Shown here piece after piece: positions 45,356-58,616 of a stretch of 64,000 nt of DNA. Under the pieces are notes generated by a model. That model worked only from the letters and a program-made list of their open reading frames with translations, was not told the DNA's origin and made no database searches. Every line of letters starts with the position of its first letter. Positions within the stretch are counted from its first letter, which is position 1. The stretch covers positions 62,001 to 126,000 of the forward strand of contig NZ_JACJPV010000010.1 of the NCBI RefSeq assembly GCF_014696225.1, in the 5' to 3' direction. A program made the translations under genes and the position numbers. Source of the DNA: Anabaena sp. FACHB-1237. GTDB lineage: Bacteria > Cyanobacteriota > Cyanobacteriia > Cyanobacteriales > Nostocaceae.

Positions 45356-46840
45356 CTAAACTGTAGCCTTTTCTAACATCAATTTAGAACGCTTCACTTG
45401 TTCAGGAATAGCTACAGGATAATTACCAGTAAAACAAGCAGAACAAAAACTATTTGTATCTTCTCTAGTGGTTGATAACATTCCTTCCCAACTTAAATAA
45501 GCTAGACTATCCACTTCTAACTGTTTAGCTATCTCTTCTACAGATTTTGTTGCAGCAATTAATTGATCCTGTGTGTCTGTATCAATTCCATAAAAGCAAG
45601 GATGGGTTACAGGAGGAGAAGATATTCTCATGTGTACTTCTGCTGCACCCGCATCACGTAACGCTTTAACTAATTTTCTGCTAGTAGTTCCTCTGACAAT
45701 GGAATCATCAATTATTACCACTCGCTTACCAAATAAGACATCTTTTAACGGGTTCAATTTCATCTTAATGCCGGTTTCTCGCATACTTTGGGTAGGTTGA
45801 ATAAATGTTCTACCGACGTAGCGATTTTTAATTAGTCCTTCTCCATAACCTATTCCTGATGCTTGAGAAAAACCAATGGCCGCAGGTATACCAGAATCAG
45901 GTACACCAAATACTATATCTGCTTCTATAGGTGATTCTTTGGCTAATTGTCTTCCTAACCGCATTCGATAGCTATATAATGTTTCATTGTGCATTAAACT
46001 ATCAGGACGGGCAAAGTATATCATTTCAAAGATACACAATTTGCGTTGATGCTCTTGATTCCATGCAATTGATTCTAAGCCATTTTCAGTAATCCACACT
46101 AGTTCCCCAGGTTGAACATCCCGCAGATATTCAGCACCAATAATATCTAAACCGCAGGTTTCCGAGGATAATACATAACGTACTGGGTTATTTCCTAATT
46201 TCCCAATTACCAAGGGGCGAATACCATTAGGATCTCTGACTCCCATAATGCCATCAGGGGTAGCGATCGCTAAACTAAATGCTCCTTGACAACGATGAAA
46301 AGCCTTAATAGCAGCATCTACCCAACCTGCACCAGCATTAACTTCTTGGGCGATCGCATAAGCAATCATTTCTGAATCTGTACTTGTCACCAAATTACAA
46401 TTATTTTTCAGTAATTCTTCTTTTAACTGTATAGTATTGACTAAATTACCGTTATGTGCTAAGGCTAATGCCCCTAAACGAGTTTCCACAATAGCAGGTT
46501 GAGCGTTAACCTTGCGACTAGAACCAGTAGTAGAATAACGGGTATGTCCCACAGCCAAATTTCCTGGTAAGACCTCTAACAACCGTTCATTGAAAACTTG
46601 AGACACCAAACCCATATCTTTATGATGGTGTACTACATCACCCTCAAAAGTAGCAATACCGGCTGATTCTTGACCTCGATGTTGAAGGGCATATAATCCA
46701 AAATAAGTTAATTTAGCCACATCCTCCTCTGGCGCGTAAATACCAAAAACACCACAGGCTTCTTGGGGCTTATCGGGGTAGTTTTCATCACTATTAATAT
46801 CAATAGATTGATGACAAATATCAGAATCGTTAGGAATCAT
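45356..46840 (-). CDS. purF: Amidophosphoribosyltransferase
   Basis: First committed step of purine synthesis: transfers the glutamine amide to PRPP. The nucleophile is Cys29, exposed after removal of a propeptide (QEACGVFGIYAPEED). The glutaminase part has YFGLYALQHRGQESAGIATF, and the PRPP loop VVIIDDSIVRGTTSRKLV lies near 370-387. Cys residues near the C terminus (SFCSACFTGNYPV) suggest the iron-sulphur type seen in B. subtilis. Length 494 is normal. It is monocistronic here, with no other pur gene in view. Confidence 0.95.
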   Translation of the reverse strand: MIPNDSDICHQSIDINSDENYPDKPQEACGVFGIYAPEEDVAKLTYFGLYALQHRGQESAGIATFEGDVVHHHKDMGLVSQVFNERLLEVLPGNLAVGHTRYSTTGSSRKVNAQPAIVETRLGALALAHNGNLVNTIQLKEELLKNNCNLVTSTDSEMIAYAIAQEVNAGAGWVDAAIKAFHRCQGAFSLAIATPDGIMGVRDPNGIRPLVIGKLGNNPVRYVLSSETCGLDIIGAEYLRDVQPGELVWITENGLESIAWNQEHQRKLCIFEMIYFARPDSLMHNETLYSYRMRLGRQLAKESPIEADIVFGVPDSGIPAAIGFSQASGIGYGEGLIKNRYVGRTFIQPTQSMRETGIKMKLNPLKDVLFGKRVVIIDDSIVRGTTSRKLVKALRDAGAAEVHMRISSPPVTHPCFYGIDTDTQDQLIAATKSVEEIAKQLEVDSLAYLSWEGMLSTTREDTNSFCSACFTGNYPVAIPEQVKRSKLMLEKATV

Positions 46841-51294
<4,454 letters not shown>

Positions 51295-51502
51295 CTGTCA
51301 GGAGATCGAGGAGTCAGGACTCAGGAGTCAGAATAAATAATTTTCTCCCTGTTTCCTGTTCCCTAAAAATGAGCAAATCTGAAAATTAATATTACAAAAT
51401 ATTAAGAACTGTCATAAATGCTCACCATAATGTCAGAGAATAATTTTCGTAAGGTAATTGAGTTTTCCCAGTTGCTTGTGTAATTACCTCAACTGAGTTA
51501 AC

Positions 51503-51521
51503 CACTATAGTCAATATAGTG
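51503..51521. promoter_or_regulatory. Palindrome CACTATA-GTCAA-TATAGTG before apcA
   Basis: Seven perfect pairs about 47 bp upstream of the apcA start. A second weak pair AGGTAATT/AATTACCT surrounds 51452-51489. The site could be an operator, part of a promoter (TATAGT resembles a -10 box) or an mRNA 5' hairpin that stabilises apcA. Which one is not decidable here. Confidence 0.45.
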
Positions 51522-51567
51522 TTACCATTTTTAAGTTCAGGTTCATTAGTTTTGGAGGAATCCATTA

Positions 51568-52053
51568 ATGAGTATCGTCACGAAAGCTATCGTGAATGCT
51601 GATGCAGAAGCTCGCTACCTCAGCCCCGGCGAATTAGATCGTATTAAGAGCTTTGTTGGTGGTGGCGCACAACGTCTCCGCATCGCTCAAGTTTTAACTG
51701 ACAACCGCGAGCGCATTGTTAAGCAAGCTGGCGACCAATTGTTCCAAAAACGTCCTGATGTTGTTTCTCCAGGTGGAAACGCTTACGGACAAGAAATGAC
51801 CGCTACCTGCCTTCGTGACCTCGACTACTACTTGCGTCTTGTAACCTACGGAATCGTTTCTGGCGATGTTACCCCCATCGAAGAAATTGGTATCGTTGGT
51901 GTACGTGAAATGTACAAATCTTTAGGCACTCCCATTGATGCTGTTGCTGGTGGCGTTGCTGCTATGAAGAGCGTTGCTTCTACCTTGTTATCTACTGATG
52001 ACGCTGCTGAAGCTGGTGCTTACTTCGACTACGTTGTTGGTGCAATGGCGTAA
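51568..52053 (+). CDS. apcA: Allophycocyanin alpha chain
   Basis: 161 residues of the phycobiliprotein fold. Cys81 in [20 protein letters not shown] carries the phycocyanobilin. It pairs with ApcB to build the core trimers. GGAGGA before the ATG is a strong ribosome site, and codon choice is noticeably richer in C-ending codons than in neighbours, as expected for a very highly expressed gene. 69 bp separate it from apcB. Confidence 0.98.
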   Translation: MSIVTKAIVNADAEARYLSPGELDRIKSFVGGGAQRLRIAQVLTDNRERIVKQAGDQLFQKRPDVVSPGGNAYGQEMTATCLRDLDYYLRLVTYGIVSGDVTPIEEIGIVGVREMYKSLGTPIDAVAGGVAAMKSVASTLLSTDDAAEAGAYFDYVVGAMA

Positions 52054-52122
52054 GTTGAAGCTAAGATAGCTGTATAAACTGAAACCTTTTGCAATCAATT
52101 TGGAAATAAGGATATAACAACA

Positions 52123-52608
52123 ATGCAAGACGCAATTACCTCTGTAATTAATTCCTCCGACGTTCAAGGTAAATACCTTGATACCTCTGCTTTAGAAAAG
52201 CTCAAAGGCTACTTCGCTACTGGTGAACTTCGCGTTCGTGCCGCAAGCACCATCAGCGCTAATGCTGCTGCGATCGTTAAAGAAGCTGTAGCTAAATCTT
52301 TGTTGTACTCTGATATCACCCGTCCCGGTGGTAATATGTACACCACTCGCCGTTACGCAGCTTGTATCCGTGACTTGGATTACTACTTGCGTTATGCTAC
52401 CTACGCTATGTTAGCCGGCGACACCTCTATTCTTGAAGAGCGTGTATTAAACGGTTTAAAAGAAACCTACAACTCTTTAGGCGTTCCCGTTGGTGCTACC
52501 GTTTCTGCTATCCAAGCTATCAAAGAAGTAACTGCTAGTTTGGTTGGTCCTGACGCTGGTAAGGAAATGGGCGTTTACTTAGACTATATCTCCTCTGGCT
52601 TGAGCTAA
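52123..52608 (+). CDS. apcB: Allophycocyanin beta chain
   Basis: 161 residues. Cys81 in [14 protein letters not shown] binds phycocyanobilin and Asn71 in RPGGNMYTT is at the conserved methyl-asparagine position. It forms the alpha-beta unit with ApcA. AAGGA lies 10 bp upstream. A long stem-loop follows in the gap to apcC. Confidence 0.98.
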   Translation: MQDAITSVINSSDVQGKYLDTSALEKLKGYFATGELRVRAASTISANAAAIVKEAVAKSLLYSDITRPGGNMYTTRRYAACIRDLDYYLRYATYAMLAGDTSILEERVLNGLKETYNSLGVPVGATVSAIQAIKEVTASLVGPDAGKEMGVYLDYISSGLS

Positions 52609-52659
52609 GAGTGGGTTTGCACTTAGTTATTGCTCAGTGATTTAGGTGCGACTGATTAA

Positions 52660-52748
52660 GTCTGAAAATCAATTATCAGTGCCAGAAAGTTCTCTTGCTG
52701 ATTGATTGTAAGTGTTAGCAGTCTAGTATTGATGATTGATTTTCGGAC
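52660..52748 (+). promoter_or_regulatory. 19-bp stem-loop between apcB and apcC
   Basis: GTCTGAAAATCAATTATCA (52660-52678) pairs with TGATGATTGATTTTCGGAC (52730-52748); 17 Watson-Crick pairs and two G-U pairs in RNA, with a 51-base loop that itself has TTGCTGATTGATTG text. No T-run follows, so it is more likely a stabiliser or attenuator than a plain terminator. It would allow more apcA-apcB than apcC message. Confidence 0.65.
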
Positions 52749-52873
52749 TTTGGAAAAAATAATTAAAGATTTTCACTCAAGATATTACTCAAGATTTTTG
52801 AGATAAATTTGAGATAAGTTTGAGATACAAAAGTTTCCAAATTTCCCAACATTATCAGGAGATTAAAAAGAAA

Positions 52874-53080
52874 ATGGCTCGTTTATTTAAAGTAACTGCT
52901 TGTGTTCCTAGCTTAACTCGCACTCGCACCCAACGCGAATTACAAAATACTTATTTTACAAAGTTAGTTCCTTATGAAAACTGGTTCCGTGAACAACAAC
53001 GGATTCAAAAAATGGGTGGCAAGATTGTTAAAGTTGAATTAGCTACTGGTAAGCAAGGTACTAACACTGGTTTGCTGTAA
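52874..53080 (+). CDS. apcC: Small core linker ApcC
   Basis: 68 residues (MARLFKVTACVPSLTRTRTQ, then LVPYENWFREQQRIQKMGGK), the 7.8-kDa linker that caps core trimers. I use ATG 52874, preceded by AGGAGATTAAAAAG; the frame is open upstream to 52820 but that part is leader. Fewer copies than ApcA/B are needed per core, which fits the stem-loop upstream. Confidence 0.97.
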   Translation: MARLFKVTACVPSLTRTRTQRELQNTYFTKLVPYENWFREQQRIQKMGGKIVKVELATGKQGTNTGLL

Positions 53081-53140
53081 TTGTTATAAATTCAGTTATA
53101 AATCAGATATAATTTGTGAGTTTATTTTATCAGATTTTCC

Positions 53141-53165
53141 AGGGGTCAGGGATGACCTCTTTTTT
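53141..53165 (+). terminator. Rho-independent terminator of the apc operon
   Basis: AGGGGTCA (53141-53148), loop GGGA, TGACCTCT (53153-53160), then a run of T to 53165. Eight pairs (one G-U) and a T-tract 60 bp after apcC make it the likely end of the operon. Confidence 0.8.
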
Positions 53166-53223
53166 ATCGGTATGCGGAGTGTGAAGTGCTAAGTTTGAGG
53201 GTTTAGCAGTGATTTTCTGCACT

Positions 53224-53331
53224 TACAGCACATTCCATCTACATGAGGTACACTATGAACACAGCAAGATGCCTGTGTTACAAGGGTTTTATCATTAACA
53301 TCTGTACCTCATAATAACGGAAACTGTTGTA
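53224..53331. mobile_element. TACAGCA/ATGAGGTACA MITE, copy B
   Basis: 108 bp with inverted ends TACAGCACATTCC and GGAAACTGTTGTA and subterminal ATGAGGTACA on both arms. Nearly identical to 37587-37719 without its 23-bp insertion. It encodes nothing. Confidence 0.85.
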
Positions 53332-53344
53332 TTTTTAGTTTTTT

Positions 53345-53365
53345 AGGACCGACGCAAGTCTCACA
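53345..53365 (+). repeat. Diverged end of the AGGACTTACGCA element
   Basis: AGGACCGACGCAAGTCTCAC matches the end of 37433-37580 at about 18 of 21 positions. It lies 13 bp after MITE copy B and before the tnpB remnant. No matching inverted partner is found nearby. Confidence 0.5.
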
Positions 53366-53397
53366 CCAAAAATCTTTTGTTAAGCTGAAGGGATATG

Positions 53398-53705
53398 GGA
53401 TTTGATCAATTCAGAAAGCAGTTAGAATATAAAACACAACTATATGGCAGTAAGTTAGTAGTTGTAGATAGATTTTATCCTAGCAGTAAAACTTGCCCTG
53501 ATTGTGGAGAGAAAAATCTCAATTACCACTAACACAGAGAGTGTTTAAATGTGGTAAATGCGGTTTTGAGTGTGACAGAGATTGAAACGCGGCAACAAAT
53601 TTAAAAAAAGAAGTGGTTAGATTAACCCTGTTAGCCGGTGGACTGGATAGTGCCGACACTTCTAAGATAAAGCAGGAAGAAAAAGGGAACTTTTGTTACC
53701 ATTAG
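53398..53705 (+). pseudogene. tnpB remnant (IS200/IS605 family), C-terminal part
   Basis: The frame from 53398 reads FDQFRKQLEYKTQLYGSKLV, then VVDRFYPSSKTCPDCGEKN, the last RuvC part and first half of the TnpB zinc finger, and stops at TAA 53530. After a frameshift near 53520 it goes on as LPLTQRVFKCGKCGFECDRD, has TGA at 53583, then NAATNLKKEVV. So CPDC...CGKC and the final catalytic Asp of DRDxNAA are recognisable but the gene is dead. The front two-thirds and tnpA are missing. Confidence 0.85.
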
Positions 53706-53810
53706 TTAGCTTTTTTGTATCAGCTGATAGCTTAGAGCTAAAACCTGACTCAGAAACAATCTTCAATCATTCACGTCATCTTACCCATGATACACATTAT
53801 CCGCAAAACC

Positions 53811-54497
53811 ATGAAGAGTCATTCTATTCGTTGGCAAAATACCAGTGCTGCACTCATGGCCATAGCCATTACTACAAGTGCAGCTACCCCCCTGTTTTAC
53901 CTTAATCCAGCCCAAGCACAAACTTATAATCTCAATCAAAATCGCACAGTCACTATTCCTGCTAATGTCACATTACCAGTAAAATACGACAAAGAAAAAG
54001 TCATTGTCACACCTGGAGAAAAATTAGCACTCACATTAAAAATAGCTAATGATATTATTGACAGAAACCGGAATATTTTAATACCTGTCAATAGTCAAGT
54101 GATCGGTGAATTACAACCGGTCAATGCCAATACTACATCTTCGACAAATAACAAGCAAGGTGTACGTTTTGTAGCCAGTGAATTAGTATTTCCATCGGGA
54201 AAGAGACAAACAATTTCCGCTTCCTCTCAAATATTTACCAAAACAGAAATTATTACTAAAGGGACAAATACTGGCAAAATACTTACAGATGCTGCTATTG
54301 GCGCTGGTGCTGCTACATTAATCTCATTAGTCACTGGTAACAAAAAAATTGAAGTTTTAGAACCAGTTGGTGGTGCCGCAGCAGGTGCTTTAGCTAGTGT
54401 ATTTTTAAGAAAACAAAAAGCTGAAGTTTTTGTTATTAAACCAGAAGATAATTTAGATATTACTCTCACTAGTAATTTGATCTTAGCTACTAATTAA
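53811..54497 (+). CDS. Secreted conserved cyanobacterial protein
   Basis: 228 residues from ATG 53811 (MKSHSIRWQNTSAALMAIAI); an ATG at 53787 adds eight residues. A signal peptide ends near NPAQAQ. The mature part has VTIPANVTLPVKYDKEKVIV, IVDRNRNILIPVNSQVIGEL-like text and GVRFVASELVFPSGKRQTIS, then a Gly/Ala-rich hydrophobic stretch near 160-205. Similar proteins are sometimes labelled TrbI/VirB10-like in databases, from the propeptide-like beta region; there is no conjugation gene here. Function unknown. Confidence 0.65.
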   Translation: MKSHSIRWQNTSAALMAIAITTSAATPLFYLNPAQAQTYNLNQNRTVTIPANVTLPVKYDKEKVIVTPGEKLALTLKIANDIIDRNRNILIPVNSQVIGELQPVNANTTSSTNNKQGVRFVASELVFPSGKRQTISASSQIFTKTEIITKGTNTGKILTDAAIGAGAATLISLVTGNKKIEVLEPVGGAAAGALASVFLRKQKAEVFVIKPEDNLDITLTSNLILATN

Positions 54498-54513
54498 AGC
54501 TATCAGTTATCAG

Positions 54514-54600
54514 TGAGGTACAGGTATTAATTATAAAACCCTTGTAGTGCCTTCTCGTAGGGTGTCGGTAGTATACTTACTAGGTAATTTTGTACCTCAT
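54514..54600 (-). mobile_element. TACAGCA/ATGAGGTACA MITE, partial copy D
   Basis: On the minus strand it reads ATGAGGTACAAAATTACC to TACAAGGGTTTTATAATTAA and CCTGTACCTCA. This matches the inner part of copies A and B (ACAAGGGTTTTATCATTAAC, CTGTACCTCA), while the outer TACAGCA ends are missing and the middle differs. Confidence 0.6.
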
Positions 54601-54615
54601 CCACATATAATGTGT

Positions 54616-54715
54616 TACAGCAGGTTAGAGGTGTATGAGGTACAGTCACAGATTGAACAATTTTTAAAACTACCTTCTAAAATTGGTGTACCTCATTTAC
54701 TCCAAAAGTGCTGTA
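54616..54715. mobile_element. TACAGCA/ATGAGGTACA MITE, copy C
   Basis: 100 bp from TACAGCAGGTTAGAGGTG to CCAAAAGTGCTGTA, with ATGAGGTACA at 54634 and its inverse near 54688. The ends follow the family rule but the inside is unlike copies A and B, so it is an older or different subtype. It lies just downstream of the murD stop. Confidence 0.75.
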
Positions 54716-54743
54716 TCTATGAATTAAATCAGCTAAAATTCAA

Positions 54744-56123
54744 CTATGAACGTAGTATTTCTTCACATAATTGTCGAAAATGGTCTCCCCTTTTTTCAAA
54801 ATTAGGATATTGATCAAAACTAGCGCAGGCCGGTGATAATAATACCACGGATGCTTGATATTTTTTACCTAATTCTGCAGATCTAATAACAGCATTTTCC
54901 ATTGTTTCCACAATTTCAAAATGATCATATCCTGAATTTTTTAATTTTTCTGCAAAAAACGTAGCAGCACTTCCTATTAATAAAACTGCGACTGCTTTAC
55001 TTTTGATTTTTTCTATCCATGCTTTCTCATCTCCTGCTTTAGCTTCTCCTCCAGCAATTAAAATTACCGGACTTTTTACCGATGCCAAAGCAACTTCAGC
55101 CGCGTCATAATTGGTGGCTTTACTATCATTAATAAAGTCAATATTTTCCCATGTACAAATATACTCTAAACGATGAGATACACCTGGGAATTTTATCACA
55201 GCTTCGTTAATTGCCTCTATATTAATATTAGCTAATCTCGCTGCTCCCACAGACATTAACAAATTTTGTAAATTATGTTCTCCCACCATTTTTAAAGCAG
55301 AAGTAGGAACTATTTGTTGTGGTGTTGCATCAGCACTAAGTTTTTCTATAACCCAACCATCTTCAATATAAAACCCTTTTTCACCAATGAGGAATTTTGC
55401 ACCTTTAACACTAGTCCAATAAGCATCTGGCCAATATTCTAAACCCAAATTATGCAAATAAGCATCATCACCATTTAATATTTGTTGCTGGGAACTTTTC
55501 AGCAATTTAGCTTTAATATTATAATAGTTTTCGAGAGTTTTATGTCTTGCTAAATGATCCGGTGTAAAGGTTGTAAAAATGCCAATTTGTGGCGATAAAG
55601 TAGAGGAAGACTCTATTTGATAACTGCTAATTTCCCCAACTATCCAATCTAATTTAGTTGGTAAATTGTGCTGATATAATGCTACTTCACAAGCAGCGTA
55701 ACCTATATTACCACAGGCCGGAGCGTTTAATCCTGCGGTTTGAAAAATCGCTGCTGTCAGTGTGGTAGTAGTGGTTTTACCATTTGTACCAGTAATAGCA
55801 ACCCAAGGTATATTTTTTAACTTACGCCAAGCTAGTTCTATTTCGCCAATAGTTTCAACGCCTAGCTGTCTAGCTTTGATTAAAAGAGGAATATCCCAAG
55901 GTACACCTGGACTAACTACAATAAGATCAGGTAAAGGAGGATCTAGTGCTGGTATGCAGCCAAGTTTAACAGTGATTTGTTCTGTAGCGAGTTGTTGTTG
56001 GTGTTTAAGAAGAGTTGAGGAGGTGCTACTATCACAAAGTTCAACCTCCCAACCTTCCCGTTGCAACAATCTTGCCCCAGCAACACCGGACTTTCCTAAT
56101 CCAATCAATAAGGCTTGTGGCAT
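54744..56123 (-). CDS. murD: UDP-N-acetylmuramoylalanine--D-glutamate ligase
   Basis: Adds D-glutamate to UDP-MurNAc-L-Ala in peptidoglycan synthesis. The 459 residues show an N-terminal Rossmann part ([20 protein letters not shown]), the P-loop [16 protein letters not shown] near 109-124, [15 protein letters not shown] near 190 and [20 protein letters not shown] near 330. It is monocistronic; the beta-helix gene on the same strand ends 325 bp upstream. Confidence 0.95.
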   Translation of the reverse strand: MPQALLIGLGKSGVAGARLLQREGWEVELCDSSTSSTLLKHQQQLATEQITVKLGCIPALDPPLPDLIVVSPGVPWDIPLLIKARQLGVETIGEIELAWRKLKNIPWVAITGTNGKTTTTTLTAAIFQTAGLNAPACGNIGYAACEVALYQHNLPTKLDWIVGEISSYQIESSSTLSPQIGIFTTFTPDHLARHKTLENYYNIKAKLLKSSQQQILNGDDAYLHNLGLEYWPDAYWTSVKGAKFLIGEKGFYIEDGWVIEKLSADATPQQIVPTSALKMVGEHNLQNLLMSVGAARLANINIEAINEAVIKFPGVSHRLEYICTWENIDFINDSKATNYDAAEVALASVKSPVILIAGGEAKAGDEKAWIEKIKSKAVAVLLIGSAATFFAEKLKNSGYDHFEIVETMENAVIRSAELGKKYQASVVLLSPACASFDQYPNFEKRGDHFRQLCEEILRS

Positions 56124-56448
56124 AGACTGTATAAAATCCCTGGTTAAGCTACACTATCCTAACCTAAATTATAGCAAAAATCACACTTGTTTCATAAAAA
56201 ATCATTCTGGAGGAATCATCCTTGATATACTTACCGATCTAAAGGCGCGGTGATTCTTGACGCTTCACTGACCCAATGTGCCAGTTGCGTAAGTCCTGAT
56301 GATATTTAAAGGAGTTACAAAAGCGACCTCTTTGTTGACGATGCCTATGCGAAGTGCCTTTGTTCCCGTCATTTTTATCCAGAGTTTTAGCCTAAGTTGA
56401 TACCAATAACTACTGCTAAACCCCTACTGACTCCTGATCAGAAATTAC
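56124..56448. other. 325-bp spacer with a lone element end
   Basis: Upstream of murD. It has one isolated 23-bp end of the AGGACTTACGCA element (56275-56297, pointing left) and otherwise shows only likely promoter sequence for murD. No gene. Confidence 0.5.
56275..56297 (-). repeat. Solo end of the AGGACTTACGCA element
   Basis: The reverse complement is AGGACTTACGCAACTGGCAC plus ATT, identical to the left end of the element at 37433. No second end is found close by. Confidence 0.75.
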
Positions 56449-58107
56449 CTAATTTACTGGTTCAATTACTGCTTGTAACCCACGATTTGCTAAATTCATC
56501 ATCATAGAACGTGCATTATCTGAATTACTAAATACCGCAACTTGAATCACTTGTTGACCTCTCCAAACTCTAGGAAAAGCATCTTTAGATAAGTCACTTA
56601 ATAACTGCATTTGTTGTTGATTATTTACTAACACTAATACCCGATAGCGTGGAATTGTTCTACTAACTCGATAACGTGGAAAATTCTCTATCTTTCCAGT
56701 ATTTCTCACTACTGGATCAGGATTTTCATAGGTTTGATAAGTTTCAACTTCCCCGTTATTTTTCACGTTTGAATTAGGTTTAATTGTTCCTAAATCTTGA
56801 GAAAGATTAGTCGGTTTCCTTGCTTGTGGTGCAACAAATTCAATTACGCCCGTATCATTTTGGGTACTATTAATATTAGTTCCAAATAATTGGGCTTGTT
56901 TTTGTGGACTATACTGTTCTAAATTACTATTTATCACAGAATTAGGTAATGGTGGTAATTGATTAGAACTACGATTATTTGGCTGTTGAAAAGTTTGTTT
57001 ACTAGGAGAAATATTTCTTTTTTCTTGGCGTTGAGAATCAACCTGACTTTTAGCTCGGTTTACACCACTGAAGTCCAATTTACCGCGAATACGATTAGTA
57101 GCTAAATTATTACCACTCGCAAAAATTACTAGTTTTGCAGATTTAGCATTAATATCATAACGTTTATTACTTTTAAATAAGTTTCTTCCTGGATCATTAC
57201 TACTACCTAAATCTGGTCTTCCTTGGGCAATTACTACTAAACCATCTTCTCTATTATTTTCAATGGTATTACCTCTTAATATCGGTGTAGAATTTGCTTG
57301 AACTATCACGCCAGAACGATTACTTTTTATTTTATTTCCTGTGATCAACGGTGCGGCATTTGCGATAATATTAATACCAAAACCAGTATCTTGAAACACA
57401 TTTTCCCGAATTTCCGGACGAGCATTACCAGAAATTGTTATTCCATTGGCTCCATTGCGATAAAAATAATTATTGCTAATATTTGCTGTGGCATTACCTG
57501 CTACAGCAATACCATCTTGTGTATTTTGAGTAAATATATTTTCTTGCACTATACTATTATTTGATTCAATCCATAATCCAAAACCACGACTGTTGTTGTT
57601 AATTACTGTAACTCCACTAACACGACTTTGATCCTTGGTAACTATAGCTACATTTTGTGATCCAAAACTACGACTGAGATATTGTCCACCTCCATGAATA
57701 ATTACAGATTTACCCTTGTTAGTAATATTACCTTGAATGGCTACACCTGGTTTAACAATTAAGGGAAAAACTTCTCCTGACTGGGTACTATAAGTGCCGT
57801 CAGCGAGGATAATTATACTATTGGAAGTTGCATTATTTAAGGCATGAGTGATGGTTTGCCAGGGTGCGTTTTCAGTACCGTTACCAGTGCTATCATTTCC
57901 TATATGGGGATGTACAAAGAAGAGATTTGCTGGATGAGTATTTTGGTGATTTTTGATGATTTGTGCAACTCGTCTAGGGGTTTGAGCCCTACTACTATGG
58001 GAGTTACTACCTAATAAGCATATAACACTTATTCCCACTACAGTTAAGGGGTAAACTGAACCATTTACAGATTGAAATAGGATATTCACAATTTTTTCTA
58101 AAGACAT
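56449..58107 (-). CDS. Exported parallel beta-helix protein (DUF1565) with SPOR-like end
   Basis: 552 residues. A hydrophobic N-terminal segment near 17-35 is followed by SRAQTPRR, a likely signal. DUF1565 comes next (FVHPHIGNDSTGNGTENAPW near 63), then a right-handed beta-helix with repeats such as NSIVQENIFTQNTQDGIAVA and ARPEIRENVFQDTGFGINII up to about 310. A Gln/Ser/Asn-rich linker leads to a C-terminal domain resembling SPOR (RYRVLVLVNNQQQMQLLSDL, then DNARSMMMNLANRGLQAVIE), which could bind peptidoglycan. Proposed site is the cell envelope; function unknown. Confidence 0.75.
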   Translation of the reverse strand: MSLEKIVNILFQSVNGSVYPLTVVGISVICLLGSNSHSSRAQTPRRVAQIIKNHQNTHPANLFFVHPHIGNDSTGNGTENAPWQTITHALNNATSNSIIILADGTYSTQSGEVFPLIVKPGVAIQGNITNKGKSVIIHGGGQYLSRSFGSQNVAIVTKDQSRVSGVTVINNNSRGFGLWIESNNSIVQENIFTQNTQDGIAVAGNATANISNNYFYRNGANGITISGNARPEIRENVFQDTGFGINIIANAAPLITGNKIKSNRSGVIVQANSTPILRGNTIENNREDGLVVIAQGRPDLGSSNDPGRNLFKSNKRYDINAKSAKLVIFASGNNLATNRIRGKLDFSGVNRAKSQVDSQRQEKRNISPSKQTFQQPNNRSSNQLPPLPNSVINSNLEQYSPQKQAQLFGTNINSTQNDTGVIEFVAPQARKPTNLSQDLGTIKPNSNVKNNGEVETYQTYENPDPVVRNTGKIENFPRYRVSRTIPRYRVLVLVNNQQQMQLLSDLSKDAFPRVWRGQQVIQVAVFSNSDNARSMMMNLANRGLQAVIEPVN

Positions 58108-58616
58108 AATAGATCACACGCTCCGATAATAATTGTAGATTTTGGATTGTTATACTTTAAAGTTTTTCATGTCTGTTCTTGAATTATCCGTTTATTTTCC
58201 GAGATTTTTGAATCTGGTAACTATAAGTTTTTCTACTGTAAAACTTTGGTTATCTAAATGTAGCAAATATTAATAGTAGGAAAAGCATAATTAAATGGCA
58301 TTTAAGTATTGACAATTAGTCTATATCTATTTCCTTGATCATAAACTCTTATTTGATCATTAGCAAATATACACTAAATACATATTATGGTATGATAATA
58401 TATCTCTCCATAAGTTATGGAAAAATTAAAAAAACTTTAATATATTGCTTATATGTAATGTTATCTATTTAATAGATGTCCTGTGGTAATTCAATGTGCG
58501 TAATTTGAAACCCCTTCTAGGGACAATTCATTAATTCTCCCTACATTCATTTTCACTCCTATGTCTAATGTGTAGTTTTAATGTGTATTTTGTCATAGTT
58601 ATATTTTGCAAATCTT
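58108..58616. other. 509-bp AT-rich spacer
   Basis: Between the divergent beta-helix and GTPase genes. Very AT-rich, with several TATAAT-like boxes (for instance near 58392-58402). No repeat family member, RNA gene or frame is recognised. Confidence 0.45.

Noticed and set aside
53787-54497. A conjugation gene (TrbI-like) as sign of a plasmid or integrative element
   Set aside because: Only a loose database label supports it; the protein has a signal peptide, lacks other transfer genes around it and appears widely conserved.
54547-54813. Open frame of 88 codons on the plus strand
   Set aside because: It is built from MITE copies C and D and runs into the antisense of murD.
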